A stretch of DNA of 64,000 nt from positions 84,755 through 148,754 of the forward strand of contig NZ_FTLX01000008.1 of NCBI RefSeq assembly GCF_900156125.1. Reading direction: 5' to 3'. Shown in pieces: positions 16,147-24,501 of the stretch. Below the pieces are notes generated by a model. That model ran no database searches and was not told the DNA's origin. It saw nothing but the letters and a program-made list of their open reading frames with translations. The position numbers and the translations under genes were made by a program. Positions within the stretch are counted from its first letter, which is position 1, and each line of letters opens with the position of its first letter. This DNA is from Domibacillus enclensis (GTDB taxonomy: Bacteria > Bacillota > Bacilli > Bacillales > Domibacillaceae).

Positions 16147-16518
16147 ATGAATAAAAAAGCTCTTTTTACAGGGGTTGCAGCCGGTATTGCTGCTGGAGCG
16201 GCAGCCGCTCTCTTGAACGCTCCTTCCAGCGGGCGCACGACGCGGGCCAATCTGAAGGACAAGCAAGTATCAGCTAAGCTCACAGCCATGGAAATAAAGG
16301 ATAACGCAGGGCAGGTAAAGGAATCGGTGAAGCGGCTGGTTGAAACAGCAAAACAGGACGTCCCTGATAAAGTAAATAGTATTAAAGTGAATGCCGCACT
16401 CTGGAAGGAAAGCATTGAACCGAATGTTCAAACCTTAAAAAAAGAAGTCACCAACATTCAAAAAACAGTTGAAGATCTGCAGGAGGCATTGCCACAGCCG
16501 CCTTCATCCAATAAATAG
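16147..16518 (+). CDS. yhaH: YtxH-domain protein YhaH
   Basis: A 123-residue protein with an N-terminal glycine/alanine-rich hydrophobic segment (about 5-25, GVAAGIAAGAAAALLNAP) and a long amphipathic helical rest, the YtxH pattern of Bacillus general-stress proteins such as YhaH. It probably sits at the membrane with a helical tail in the cytoplasm. It is followed by hpr, as in B. subtilis. Ribosome site GAGGTGG is 5 bases before ATG. Confidence 0.8.
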   Translation: MNKKALFTGVAAGIAAGAAAALLNAPSSGRTTRANLKDKQVSAKLTAMEIKDNAGQVKESVKRLVETAKQDVPDKVNSIKVNAALWKESIEPNVQTLKKEVTNIQKTVEDLQEALPQPPSSNK

Positions 16519-16550
16519 AAAGGGATCTCTCCCTTTCTATTTATTTTATT
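16513..16550 (+). terminator. terminator of yhaH
   Basis: A perfect 13-bp stem AAATAGAAAGGGA/TCCCTTTCTATTT with loop TCTC. It includes the TAG stop codon and is followed by ATTTTATTTTT. Confidence 0.9.
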
Positions 16551-16639
16551 TTTCAGCGAATTCAAAAAATTTATCATTTCCTCTTTCTATTTTTTTATTT
16601 TATTGGCATAATATAAATCAATGAAACAATAGATTTGAG

Positions 16640-17242
16640 GTGGAAAAGATCAGCAAAGCAAATGAAACAACATCCAATCATCAATATACGATGAAAGAAG
16701 CCTTTATGTTCAGCCAGCGTATGGCCCAGCTTTCAAAAGCGTTATGGAAAGCGGTAGAAAAGGACTGGCAGCGCTGGATTAAGCCGTACGACTTGAACAT
16801 AAACGAGCACCATATTTTATGGATTGCCCATCACCTAAAAGGAGCTTCTATCTCCGATGTCGCCAATTTCGGCGTCATGCACGTCTCCACTGCGTTCAAC
16901 TTTTCCAAAAAGCTTGAAGAGCGCGGCCTTCTCACCTTTTCCAAAAGAGAAGATGATAAACGGAATACGTATATCGAAATCACCGAAGCAGGCGAAAATT
17001 TGATTTTCGACTTGATGAAGGACTACGATCCGGAATCAAACCTTGTCTTTTCAGGCAGCGAGCCGCTTCGAGAGCTTTTCGGGAAATTTCCTGATCTTGC
17101 TGAATTAATGGCCATTATTAAAAATATTTACGGCGATGATTTTATGGAGATATTTGAAAAATCCATTCATAATATCGAACATGATTTTGATGAAGAGGAC
17201 CGGGAATTAAAACGCTCTGCAACCACTCCAACATCCGGGTAA
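16640..17242 (+). CDS. hpr: transition-state regulator Hpr (ScoC)
   Basis: A 200-residue MarR-family repressor matching Hpr/ScoC throughout, including [20 protein letters not shown], the recognition region [19 protein letters not shown] and [13 protein letters not shown]. In B. subtilis it represses extracellular protease and sporulation genes. A GTG at 16640 is the likely start, as the first in-frame ATG (16691) would remove conserved length. The ribosome site before GTG is poor, so the start is uncertain. The neighbours yhaH and prsA fit the B. subtilis order. Confidence 0.92.
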   Translation: MEKISKANETTSNHQYTMKEAFMFSQRMAQLSKALWKAVEKDWQRWIKPYDLNINEHHILWIAHHLKGASISDVANFGVMHVSTAFNFSKKLEERGLLTFSKREDDKRNTYIEITEAGENLIFDLMKDYDPESNLVFSGSEPLRELFGKFPDLAELMAIIKNIYGDDFMEIFEKSIHNIEHDFDEEDRELKRSATTPTSG

Positions 17243-17268
17243 GCTCGCTGCCTGCCGGATGTTTTTTT
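17231..17268 (+). terminator. terminator of hpr
   Basis: ACATCCGG/CCGGATGT stem with a 16-base loop and seven T. It starts inside the last codons of hpr. Confidence 0.85.
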
Positions 17269-17363
17269 ATTGTGTCAGTCTATAGATGGAACAGGTTCTA
17301 TTTTCAATTTTTTCGACATTTTGTTATAGTTAACTGTACAAGGCTAACAGAGGGGGGCAGCAC

Positions 17364-17552
17364 ATGGCGGCATTAATCGTTACTTTTATCATTTTCTCCG
17401 TCTTTATTTTGTATCACATAAATCGGATGACCAATTTATTATGCATTCAAAAAGAGATTCCAGAAGAGCGTCATGAAAAAATATTCAGAACCGTAAACAT
17501 TTTAATCGTTATTTTGCTTTCGACGTCCTACATTGAAATATTGTACGTATAG
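17364..17552 (+). CDS. small membrane protein between hpr and prsA
   Basis: A 62-residue ORF with two membrane segments (about 3-21 and 43-60) and a polar middle (NRMTNLLCIQKEIPEERHEK). GAGGGGGG precedes the ATG by 6-9 bases. I do not recognise a named family. Its position in the hpr-prsA gap and its codon use look like those of a real gene. Function unknown. Confidence 0.65.
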   Translation: MAALIVTFIIFSVFILYHINRMTNLLCIQKEIPEERHEKIFRTVNILIVILLSTSYIEILYV

Positions 17553-17658
17553 GCCCGCTCTCTTTCAGGAGATGGGTCTTTTCTTTTCCCAAGCCTGTAA
17601 CTGTGCTATAGTTGTTTGTGGAACTTGGATTAAATGAACATAGGGAGTTGTTTTTTGA

Positions 17659-18639
17659 ATGAAGAAATGGGCATTGCCATTATCGCTTGCAGCGGGTGTA
17701 CTTGCACTTTCAGGCTGTGGCGACAGTGAAGGAAACGTCATCGCCACTTCAAAAGCAGGCGACGTAACAGATATGGAACTATACGCGGAAATGAAGGACA
17801 AATACGGTCCGCAAATGGAGCAGGCCCTGCAGGAGCTTATGCAGAAAAAAGTGCTCTCTGACAAATATGAAGTAAGCGATGAAGAATTGGATAAAGAAGT
17901 GGAAACGGCCAAAGAACAGCTGGGCGACCAGTATGAAATGTTCCTGGCACAATACGGCCTCGATGAAGATGGCTTTAAGGAATTTTTAAAGCTTGAGCTT
18001 CTTCGTGAAAAAGCAGCGCTTGCCGATGTGGAAGTAACGGATGCAGAAGTACAGGAATATTACGATGCATGGCAGCCGGATATTAACGTCAGCCACATTC
18101 TTGTAGAAGACGAAGCGAAAGCAAAAGAAATCAAGCAGCAGTTAGCGGATGGCGGCGACTTTGCCGAATTGGCGAAAGAAAATTCAACAGATCCTGGCTC
18201 AGCTGAAAACGGTGGTAGCCTTGGCTGGATCGATAATGCCGGCCGTGCCCAGTTCGTTCCCGAGTTTACGGAAGCGCTTGGCACATTAAAGGTGAACGAA
18301 GTAAGCGAGCCGATCAAATCCGATTACGGCTACCACATCATTAAAATTACCGAGCAAAAAGAAAAAGGCTCCTTTGAAGACTTGAAGGACCAAATGACAG
18401 AAGAATTAAAGAAAACAAAAGTGGATTCAACGGCTTTGCAAACAAAGCTGGATGAAGAAATGGAAGCAGCTGACGTGAAAGTCGAAGATGAAGACTTTAA
18501 AGGTGCGTTTGAATCAGAAGAAACAGCCCCAGCTGAAGGTACAGAAACAGCTCCAACTGAAGGAGAAGCAACAGAAGAACCAGCAGCAGAACCGGCTGCG
18601 GAAGATGATGCAGCTGCAACAGAAGAAGAAGCAAAGTAA
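17659..18639 (+). CDS. prsA: foldase lipoprotein PrsA
   Basis: A 326-residue lipoprotein that helps exported proteins fold outside the membrane. Lipobox LSGC with Cys20; N-terminal chaperone-like helices; a parvulin PPIase domain (about 134-228) with NVSHILVED, NGGSLGWI and YGYHIIKIT; then a 40-residue acidic tail rich in Glu, Ala, Thr and Pro (about 285-326). The tail makes it longer than B. subtilis PrsA (292). Ribosome site AGGGAG lies 12 bases before the ATG. It has its own terminator. Confidence 0.96.
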   Translation: MKKWALPLSLAAGVLALSGCGDSEGNVIATSKAGDVTDMELYAEMKDKYGPQMEQALQELMQKKVLSDKYEVSDEELDKEVETAKEQLGDQYEMFLAQYGLDEDGFKEFLKLELLREKAALADVEVTDAEVQEYYDAWQPDINVSHILVEDEAKAKEIKQQLADGGDFAELAKENSTDPGSAENGGSLGWIDNAGRAQFVPEFTEALGTLKVNEVSEPIKSDYGYHIIKITEQKEKGSFEDLKDQMTEELKKTKVDSTALQTKLDEEMEAADVKVEDEDFKGAFESEETAPAEGTETAPTEGEATEEPAAEPAAEDDAAATEEEAK

Positions 18640-18668
18640 AAAAAGCACCCGCGATGGGTGCTTTTTTT
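18638..18668. terminator. bidirectional terminator between prsA and yhaM
   Basis: AAAAAGCACCC/GGGTGCTTTTTTT with a 5-base loop, shared by the two convergent genes. Confidence 0.9.
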
Positions 18669-19612
18669 CACTTCGAAAAGCGAGGCTTGTAAAAAGAGCG
18701 ATTGTCGAGCGGAAAAATTCGCTCGGAAAATTCGCCCGGCTTGGTTCGGTCCAGTGCACGGTCAAGCATATTCATTTTGGCGTCAAGATTATCAATGTAG
18801 TGCAGCATTTCCGCTTCTTTGATCATCGGCGGCTTTGGACTGCCCCATTCTGCTTTGCCATGATGCGATAAAACGATGTGCTGAAGAACCATCACTTCTT
18901 CTCCTTCGATGCCGAGCTCCTTTGCCATCTGGCCAATTTCATTCACCATAATGGAAATGTGGCCGATCAAATTGCCTTCTGCTGTATAGGTGGTCGCAAT
19001 CGGTCCGGACAGCTCGGTTACTTTTCCGAGATCGTGCAAAATTACGCCCGCATACAGCAGGTCACGGTCAAGTGACGGATATAAATCAGCAATGGATTTC
19101 GCCAGCTGCAGCATGGAAACAACATGATACGCAAGCCCTGAGACGAACTCATGGTGATTCTTCGTGGCAGCCGGATACTCTAAAAACGGCTGATGATACT
19201 TTTTCAAAAGCGCACGGGTAATGCGCTGAATATGCGGATTCTGCATTTCAAAAATAAACTGCGTAATGGTTTCTGTCATTTCCTCCTGGCTTAACGGAGC
19301 GGTTTCCACAAAATCACCTGCATCCATGCCGTCTTGAGCAGAGGCTGGCCGGATCTGGCGAAGCTTCAGCTGCATCCGCCCCCGGTAATTTTGAATTTCT
19401 CCTGCCACTTTGACAATCGTTTCCGGCGCGTACATCTTCACCGTTTCTTCTTTTGCATCCCACAGCTTTGCTTCAATTTCACCGCTTGTATCCTGAAGCA
19501 TCAGCGTCAAATAGGGATTCCCATTCACTGCTGTGCTTTTCACAGCGGAACGGATCATTAAAAAACAGTCTACACTTTCACCTGCTTCATATTGCGTAAT
19601 GCCTTTTTCCAT
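18668..19612 (-). CDS. yhaM: 3'-5' exoribonuclease YhaM
   Basis: A 314-residue RNase, the same length as B. subtilis YhaM. An N-terminal OB-fold (about 10-100, with [14 protein letters not shown]) is followed by a metal-dependent HD domain with HDLGK near residue 195 and [11 protein letters not shown] near 245. It degrades RNA or single-stranded DNA from the 3' end. The start at 19612 follows GGAGGG by 9 bases; the ATG at 19633 does not. Confidence 0.95.
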   Translation of the reverse strand: MEKGITQYEAGESVDCFLMIRSAVKSTAVNGNPYLTLMLQDTSGEIEAKLWDAKEETVKMYAPETIVKVAGEIQNYRGRMQLKLRQIRPASAQDGMDAGDFVETAPLSQEEMTETITQFIFEMQNPHIQRITRALLKKYHQPFLEYPAATKNHHEFVSGLAYHVVSMLQLAKSIADLYPSLDRDLLYAGVILHDLGKVTELSGPIATTYTAEGNLIGHISIMVNEIGQMAKELGIEGEEVMVLQHIVLSHHGKAEWGSPKPPMIKEAEMLHYIDNLDAKMNMLDRALDRTKPGEFSERIFPLDNRSFYKPRFSK

Positions 19613-19765
19613 TGTCTTATTCCCTCCGTCCACTCATTCTTTCCTTTTATTATACCATAGATCATACGTTCTTTCCCTTTGATATGGCTTTTTTCTTTCT
19701 TCATCATTGTATACAATAATAATACGATCGAAAAAGTGCAAGTTCATTTAATGGAGGGATACGGC

Positions 19766-19951
19766 ATGAGAACCTACAAGCTGACGATTTTTGAAAAAAA
19801 CGGAGACAAACAGCTCGACCAGTCCTTCACTGCTCTGACAGATGAAGAAGCAAAAACAGTGGGACAGCGACTTTTGCAGGAGCATGCCAGTGAAGAAAAA
19901 ACATACCGCTGCACTTCTCCGGAAGGAAAGCTGCTGCTTTTTCATGCTTGA
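19766..19951 (+). CDS. yhzD: YhzD-like small protein
   Basis: A 61-residue soluble protein beginning MRTYKLTIFEKNGDK and ending SPEGKLLLFHA, the pattern and length of B. subtilis YhzD from the same neighbourhood. The ATG at 19766 is preceded by GGAGGG at 7 bases; longer in-frame readings lack this. Function unknown. Confidence 0.8.
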   Translation: MRTYKLTIFEKNGDKQLDQSFTALTDEEAKTVGQRLLQEHASEEKTYRCTSPEGKLLLFHA

Positions 19952-19996
19952 GAAAACAAGCTGAGCGCATGCCTCTTTTACGGAACAATAATGAAA

Positions 19997-20031
19997 AATA
20001 AGGCGCAATTCCAGGGGAATTGCGCCTTATT
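19997..20031. terminator. hairpin between yhzD and the enoyl-CoA hydratase gene
   Basis: AATAAGGCGCAATTCC pairs perfectly over 16 bp with its complement around a 3-base loop. A T-rich tail (TTTTCATTATT) is present on the minus strand, so it best serves the enoyl-CoA hydratase gene, and possibly yhzD too. Confidence 0.75.
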
Positions 20032-20090
20032 CCCAGGAATTGCGCTATCAGCCGGAGCAGTCCGTTTTGAGAGCGTATTCAAAACTGTTT

Positions 20091-20867
20091 TTACTGCTGG
20101 TTGAATACCGGCTTTCGTTTCTCTAAAAACGCGCGCACTCCTTCTTGATGATCCGTACTTTCTCTCATTTTCTGCTGGCCCTGCTTTTCAAGCTCTAATG
20201 TTTTCAACAGCTGCGGCCGGTGCAGGTCTGCCATAATTTTTTTCGTTTTGATCATCGCCTGAATCGGCTTTTGCTGTAATTCCTTTAATAGATAAGCCAC
20301 TTCCTGCTGCACAGCATCCGGTGAAACAGAACGGTCTACAAGCCCCATTTCCGCCGCCTCTGCCCCGCTTATCACTTTCCCATCCCATATGACCTTCTTG
20401 GCTTTAACCGCTCCTAAACGGCGCTCCAGCATGAAATGACCACCGCCGTCCGGGATCAGCCCGATGCCGATGAAATTCATGGCAAGCTTTGAGTCGGTTT
20501 CGCATAAAACAAAGTCAGCCGCAAGCGCGATGCTCAGTCCGAGTCCGGCTGCTGCGCCATGAATAGCAGCAATCGTCAGCTTTGGCATCGAATAGAAATA
20601 CAAGGCGATGTCCGTTATGGTGTCCATCACAGTATGAAATTGCGCTTCGTCCATGGCCGACATCATTTCTTTAATATCGCCGCCTGCTGAAAAAACAGGC
20701 CCTTCCCCGGTCATGACTACAATGTTTACATCATCATCTCGGCTGACTTCCTTCAAGCAGCAGCTTAATTCCTGCATCATTTCCATATTCAAGGCATTCA
20801 TGGCATGCGGCCGGTTTAATCGAATCGTTGCCGTTTCTTTCTCGATTGAACAGTGCACATAATTCAT
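20091..20867 (-). CDS. enoyl-CoA hydratase/isomerase family protein
   Basis: A 258-residue crotonase-fold protein. RPHAMNALNMEMM near residue 20, the oxyanion-hole motifs FSAGGDIKEM (about 60-70) and HGAAAGLGLSIALAADF (about 102-118), and DGGGHFML near 137. In place of the usual acidic pair of hydratases it has the PDGGG form, so a hydratase, isomerase or related activity is possible. The start at 20867 follows AGGAGG by 8 bases. Corresponds to YhaR of B. subtilis by position. A FadR-like half site upstream suggests fatty acid control. Confidence 0.85.
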   Translation of the reverse strand: MNYVHCSIEKETATIRLNRPHAMNALNMEMMQELSCCLKEVSRDDDVNIVVMTGEGPVFSAGGDIKEMMSAMDEAQFHTVMDTITDIALYFYSMPKLTIAAIHGAAAGLGLSIALAADFVLCETDSKLAMNFIGIGLIPDGGGHFMLERRLGAVKAKKVIWDGKVISGAEAAEMGLVDRSVSPDAVQQEVAYLLKELQQKPIQAMIKTKKIMADLHRPQLLKTLELEKQGQQKMRESTDHQEGVRAFLEKRKPVFNQQ

Positions 20868-20901
20868 CTTAATCGCCTCCTCTTCTTTATCATACAAAAA
20901 C

Positions 20902-20919
20902 TGAACGATTATTCATAGC
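20902..20919. promoter_or_regulatory. FadR-like site upstream of the enoyl-CoA hydratase gene
   Basis: TGAACGATTATTCAT fits the first 15 positions of the FadR pattern with one mismatch; the last three positions do not fit. A weak call. Confidence 0.35.
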
Positions 20920-20943
20920 GTGAGCTAAAAAAACGGCGCTTCC

Positions 20944-22095
20944 TTAAACAGGAAACGCCATCACAAGCAATGCTTGAAAAACGCCAATGATTCCGCCAAG
21001 CAAAGCGCCAAGCAATGTAATCATTTTCAGCTCGCGGTGTGTAATATCGAGAACAATCATTTCCAACCGCTCTGTGGAAAAAGCTTCAATCTGACGCCGG
21101 ACAATGTCTGCAATCTTCAACTTTTCCATCATGGAAGGAATTCGCTTCGCCACCTTGGCAATGCCTTTATCCGTTAATTCCGGAATGAGCGTCGATACCA
21201 CTTTTTCTTCGAATGGTTTTGCGTAGGCGGAAATCGGCTGATTCAACACCGTTTCCAGATCGAGCTGGCCTGCGACGAATGTTTTCGCCCGCTGAATGGC
21301 TTTTTCATCAGACAGCTGTTCAAGCACGTCGGACCATTTCCATTCGGTCACTTTCTCCCATTCGTTTTTCAACAGCGTATCAAGTAAATCCTTTGTTCCC
21401 GGACTCGTTAAAAATTTAACAATTTCCGGCCGGATTTTATCCTCAAGCGACGTATTGCCGAGCACCATTTGAATCATGCTGCCAAACTTGCCCCATTCGG
21501 CCAGGAAATCGTCCGTCATGCGTTTGACGCGGTACCGGCCTTCTTCACTTGAAAAATAATCGGCCCCTTTGGTTAAAATATAAGAGGAGATCTCCGGAAT
21601 TTTTGCTTCTGCCCGGTCAAGCCACTCGGCCGGCAGCGATTCCTTCACGGTTTGATCTACATAGTATTCTTTAATCGCCGTGTATTTATGATCAATCCAT
21701 TCATTTAGCCTGGCTTCCATTTGAGCACCGGCATCAGGGAAGTGCATTTTTTTCAGCATATCAGCGACCGTTATGTCCGCATAGATCAGCTTTTTCGCCT
21801 CTATCTTCAAAACGGCTTCAATCTCTCCGCGAAATTCAGGCTCATTCAGCTTTTCTTCAATGCTTTCTGCTGTCAGCAAGTGCTCATCGACAATTTTTCC
21901 GACCTGTTTGGCAAGCTCCGATTTACGCTTTGGAATTAAACCAGGCGTAAAGGGCACGCGCCACTTTCCAATGTAACGGGCAGTATGCGGTCTGAAAAGC
22001 ATCCGAATCGCCACAGCGTTTGTTACACCGCCGATCACGGCCCCGATCACACCCATAAATAAAATCAGCCAAAAGATATTCAACGTGTTTTCCAC
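20944..22095 (-). CDS. yheB: DUF445 membrane-anchored protein (YheB-like)
   Basis: A 383-residue DUF445 protein. It has membrane segments at both ends (about 5-27 and 355-380), GGVTNAVAIRMLFRPHTA near residue 22, and a long, mostly helical middle. The family is common in Bacillus spore formers (YheB, YtxF); function unknown. It stands alone and in the same direction as the CstR-like gene. Confidence 0.82.
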   Translation of the reverse strand: MENTLNIFWLILFMGVIGAVIGGVTNAVAIRMLFRPHTARYIGKWRVPFTPGLIPKRKSELAKQVGKIVDEHLLTAESIEEKLNEPEFRGEIEAVLKIEAKKLIYADITVADMLKKMHFPDAGAQMEARLNEWIDHKYTAIKEYYVDQTVKESLPAEWLDRAEAKIPEISSYILTKGADYFSSEEGRYRVKRMTDDFLAEWGKFGSMIQMVLGNTSLEDKIRPEIVKFLTSPGTKDLLDTLLKNEWEKVTEWKWSDVLEQLSDEKAIQRAKTFVAGQLDLETVLNQPISAYAKPFEEKVVSTLIPELTDKGIAKVAKRIPSMMEKLKIADIVRRQIEAFSTERLEMIVLDITHRELKMITLLGALLGGIIGVFQALLVMAFPV

Positions 22096-22179
22096 CTTTC
22101 GTTCATAAGAAAAACGATGCCAATTCCAGGCGGAAGCGGCATCGCGTGACCGTATTCCCGCTTCAGCTTTCCTAAGCGG

Positions 22180-22209
22180 GGAAAAGAATCCTCCGCTTGT
22201 GGAAGATTC
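22180..22209 (-). terminator. terminator of the CstR-like gene
   Basis: Minus-strand stem GAATCTTCC/GGAGGATTC (one G-U pair), loop of 6, then TTTTCCCC, four bases beyond the stop. Confidence 0.75.
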
Positions 22210-22212
22210 AGG

Positions 22213-22476
22213 TTATCTGCTTTTCACAATCATATTGACCGCTTCTTGAATGGCATCGTCCGCGTTCTGGCCGCTTTCATGTGCGTCACGAATGCAGGAT
22301 TCCAGGTTTTGTGCCACGATCAATCCGATAGAGCGATCTACGGCGGAACGGATGGCGGATAGCTGTGTGACAACATCACGGCAATCTTTTTCATCCTCCA
22401 CCATTTTTATGACTCCGCGCACTTGTCCTTCAATGCGGCTGAGCCGGTTTTTCACATCGCGGTTATACGTCTTCAT
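22213..22476 (-). CDS. CsoR/RcnR-family regulator, CstR-like (DUF156)
   Basis: An 87-residue all-helical repressor. RLSRIEGQVRGVIKM is the family opening. Cys32 and Cys61 lie 29 residues apart, as in CstR (Cys31/Cys60), while position 57, a copper-binding His in CsoR, is Asn here. This favours sensing of persulfide or reactive sulfur rather than copper. B. subtilis YrkD is a likely relative. No rhodanese or sulfur genes lie next to it, so its targets are not in this window. No CsoR-type operator is visible nearby. Confidence 0.85.
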   Translation of the reverse strand: MKTYNRDVKNRLSRIEGQVRGVIKMVEDEKDCRDVVTQLSAIRSAVDRSIGLIVAQNLESCIRDAHESGQNADDAIQEAVNMIVKSR

Positions 22477-22611
22477 TCTAATCTCTCCGTTCTAATCTCC
22501 TTTTGCACTTCAACCAACTTCATTTGCGTATAAATAGTATAGCATATCGACTAAAAAAACGCTTGTCACAGCCGATGCCACTGGAGGAAACAACTACCTG
22601 CACGCTCACAG

Positions 22612-22640
22612 GCATAAAGAGGGGCGTTCAATCCATACTA
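22612..22640 (+). promoter_or_regulatory. SigG-type promoter of the spore protein gene
   Basis: GCATA (22612-22616) and CATACTA (22634-22640), 17 bases apart, match the forespore SigG/SigF pattern (-35 gHATR, -10 CATnHTA). Expected start of transcription is near 22647, giving a leader of about 100 bases. Confidence 0.65.
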
Positions 22641-22655
22641 GTAACACAATCACAT

Positions 22656-22716
22656 CGGGTCTTATCCGGCAGCCCGGACGGTCTTGATCGCGGCGGTGCA
22701 ACTCCGTCAGTACCCG
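22656..22716 (+). ncRNA. structured leader of the spore protein mRNA
   Basis: Within the predicted leader, CGGGT (22656-22660) pairs with ACCCG (22712-22716) and closes two inner hairpins, TCCGG/CCGGA (22665-22669, 22674-22678) and GACGG/CCGTC (22677-22681, 22704-22708, sharing two bases with the former). This is a three-way-junction layout. It does not match a riboswitch class that I recognise. Confidence 0.4.
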
Positions 22717-22746
22717 GCCAATTAAACTAAGGGAGATGAACAAGTT

Positions 22747-22950
22747 ATGCCAAACAACAACAGCTCAAACCAGCTAGTCGCACCGGGAGCACAGCAAGCC
22801 ATCGACCAAATGAAATATGAAATCGCTTCTGAATTCGGCGTTCAGCTAGGTGCAGATGCAACGTCACGCGCCAACGGTTCAGTGGGCGGCGAAATCACGA
22901 AGCGTCTTGTTCAAATGGCCGAGCAGCAATTAAGCGGCTACCAGAAATAA
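22747..22950 (+). CDS. alpha/beta-type small acid-soluble spore protein
   Basis: A 67-residue SASP that coats and protects DNA in the dormant spore. It contains the conserved segments [20 protein letters not shown] (with the protease site near EIASEFGV) and [20 protein letters not shown]. Ribosome site AAGGGAGATG lies 10-16 bases before the ATG. It is monocistronic with a SigG-type promoter, as expected. Which ssp paralogue it is cannot be told from sequence alone. Confidence 0.95.
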   Translation: MPNNNSSNQLVAPGAQQAIDQMKYEIASEFGVQLGADATSRANGSVGGEITKRLVQMAEQQLSGYQK

Positions 22951-22965
22951 TTCATTGATGGAAGG

Positions 22966-22998
22966 GAACCCGCCTCAAATAGGAGGCGGGTTCTTTTT
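22966..22998. terminator. terminator between the spore protein gene and fumC
   Basis: GAACCCGCCTC/GAGGCGGGTTC perfect 11-bp stem, 6-base loop, TTTTTC tail. Confidence 0.9.
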
Positions 22999-24395
22999 CA
23001 TTTCTTTTTCTTTTTTTCAGGCAGGTTGACCATCTTTTCAGGCACAATCCACTCGTCATATTGCTCGGCTGTGACTAAGCCCGATGCCATCGCGGCTTCT
23101 TTTAGCGTTGTTCCTTTTTGATGGGCAGACTTGGCAATAGAAGCTGCTTTTTCGTAACCAATATGAGGATTTAATGCCGTCACCAGCATGAGAGACTGCT
23201 CCATCAGTTCTTTGATCCGTTCTACATTCGCTTCAATTCCAGCGGCACAGCGTTCGTCAAAAGAGGAAATCGCATCCGCTAATAATCGAATGGACTGCAG
23301 AGTATTGTATACGATTACCGGCTTAAACACATTTAACTCAAAGTTCCCCTGACTGGCCGCAAACCCGACTGCTGCGTCATTCCCCATCACCTGCACAACG
23401 GCCATCGTCAACGCCTCACTTTGTGTCGGGTTTACTTTCCCAGGCATAATCGAGCTGCCTGGCTCATTGGCCGGGATTGTCAGCTCGCCAATTCCGCTTC
23501 TCGGTCCGCTTGACAGCCACCGCACGTCGTTAGCGATCTTCATGACATCCGCAGCCAGCGCTTTTAAAGCGCCATGAAAAAAAACAATTTCATCGTGGCT
23601 GGTCAAAGCATGGAATTTGTTAGATGATGATACAAAGGGCCAGCCCGTTTGCTTTTTTAGTTGACGGGCCGTTTCCTCGCCGAATGCTGAGTCTGCATTA
23701 ATGCCTGTGCCGACCGCTGTCCCGCCAATTGCCAGCGGAAGCAGCCCTTTTTCAGCTTGTTCAATCATTTTCTCGGACCGGACAATCATATGACGCCAGC
23801 CCGATATCTCCTGTCCAAGTGACAATGGCGTTGCATCCTGTAAATGCGTACGGCCAATTTTGATTACATTCATAAAAGCTTTTTCCTTTTTCTTCAATGT
23901 TTTTTTAAAGTGCTTTAACGCCGGCTTCAGCCGTTTTTCCGTTTCTTCATAAAGCGCTATATGCATCGCTGTCGGAAAAGTATCATTGGAGCTCTGGGAC
24001 ATATTCACATCGTCATTCGGATGAATGAAGCCTTCTTTTCCGGCAATCTCAGCGGCGCGTCTTGCTACAACTTCATTGACGTTCATATTCGACTGTGTTC
24101 CGCTTCCTGTCTGCCATACGGATAGCGGAAAATGATCGGCACTCACCTCTCCACTCAATAAATCATCGCAGGCAGCGGAAATTGCGCTTACCTTTTCCTC
24201 CGGGAGCATGCCGAGATCCCCGTTCACTATGGCTGCCGCTTTTTTCAAATGGGCAAAGGCATAGATCATTTCAACGGGCATTTTTTCCGTGCCGATCGGA
24301 AAATTTTCCAGACTCCGCTGTGTTTGTGCTCCCCAATATTTATCAGAAGATACCTTTATTTCACCAATGGTATCCCTCTCAACTCGATATTTCAT
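22998..24395 (-). CDS. fumC: class II fumarate hydratase
   Basis: A 465-residue homotetrameric enzyme of the citric acid cycle that interconverts fumarate and malate. [13 protein letters not shown] near residue 98, the catalytic region [10 protein letters not shown] near 186 and the signature [16 protein letters not shown] near 317 are all present. It ends in a run of five or six lysines, an unusual tail. It stands alone. Confidence 0.96.
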   Translation of the reverse strand: MKYRVERDTIGEIKVSSDKYWGAQTQRSLENFPIGTEKMPVEMIYAFAHLKKAAAIVNGDLGMLPEEKVSAISAACDDLLSGEVSADHFPLSVWQTGSGTQSNMNVNEVVARRAAEIAGKEGFIHPNDDVNMSQSSNDTFPTAMHIALYEETEKRLKPALKHFKKTLKKKEKAFMNVIKIGRTHLQDATPLSLGQEISGWRHMIVRSEKMIEQAEKGLLPLAIGGTAVGTGINADSAFGEETARQLKKQTGWPFVSSSNKFHALTSHDEIVFFHGALKALAADVMKIANDVRWLSSGPRSGIGELTIPANEPGSSIMPGKVNPTQSEALTMAVVQVMGNDAAVGFAASQGNFELNVFKPVIVYNTLQSIRLLADAISSFDERCAAGIEANVERIKELMEQSLMLVTALNPHIGYEKAASIAKSAHQKGTTLKEAAMASGLVTAEQYDEWIVPEKMVNLPEKKKKK

Positions 24396-24463
24396 TATGT
24401 ACCCTCCTTTAAATCGCTGCTCTTCTCACTTTTCCCGAATTTTCTTTCTTCATGCCTTTAACA

Positions 24464-24496
24464 AGAAAAAAAGCGTTCCGCTCATGCGAAACGCTT
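24464..24496 (-). terminator. terminator of the permease-binding protein gene
   Basis: Minus-strand AAGCGTTTCG...GGAACGCTT stem with a TTTTTTTC tail, next to the stop of the 24502-26058 gene. Confidence 0.8.
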
Positions 24497-24501
24497 CTTG
24501 C

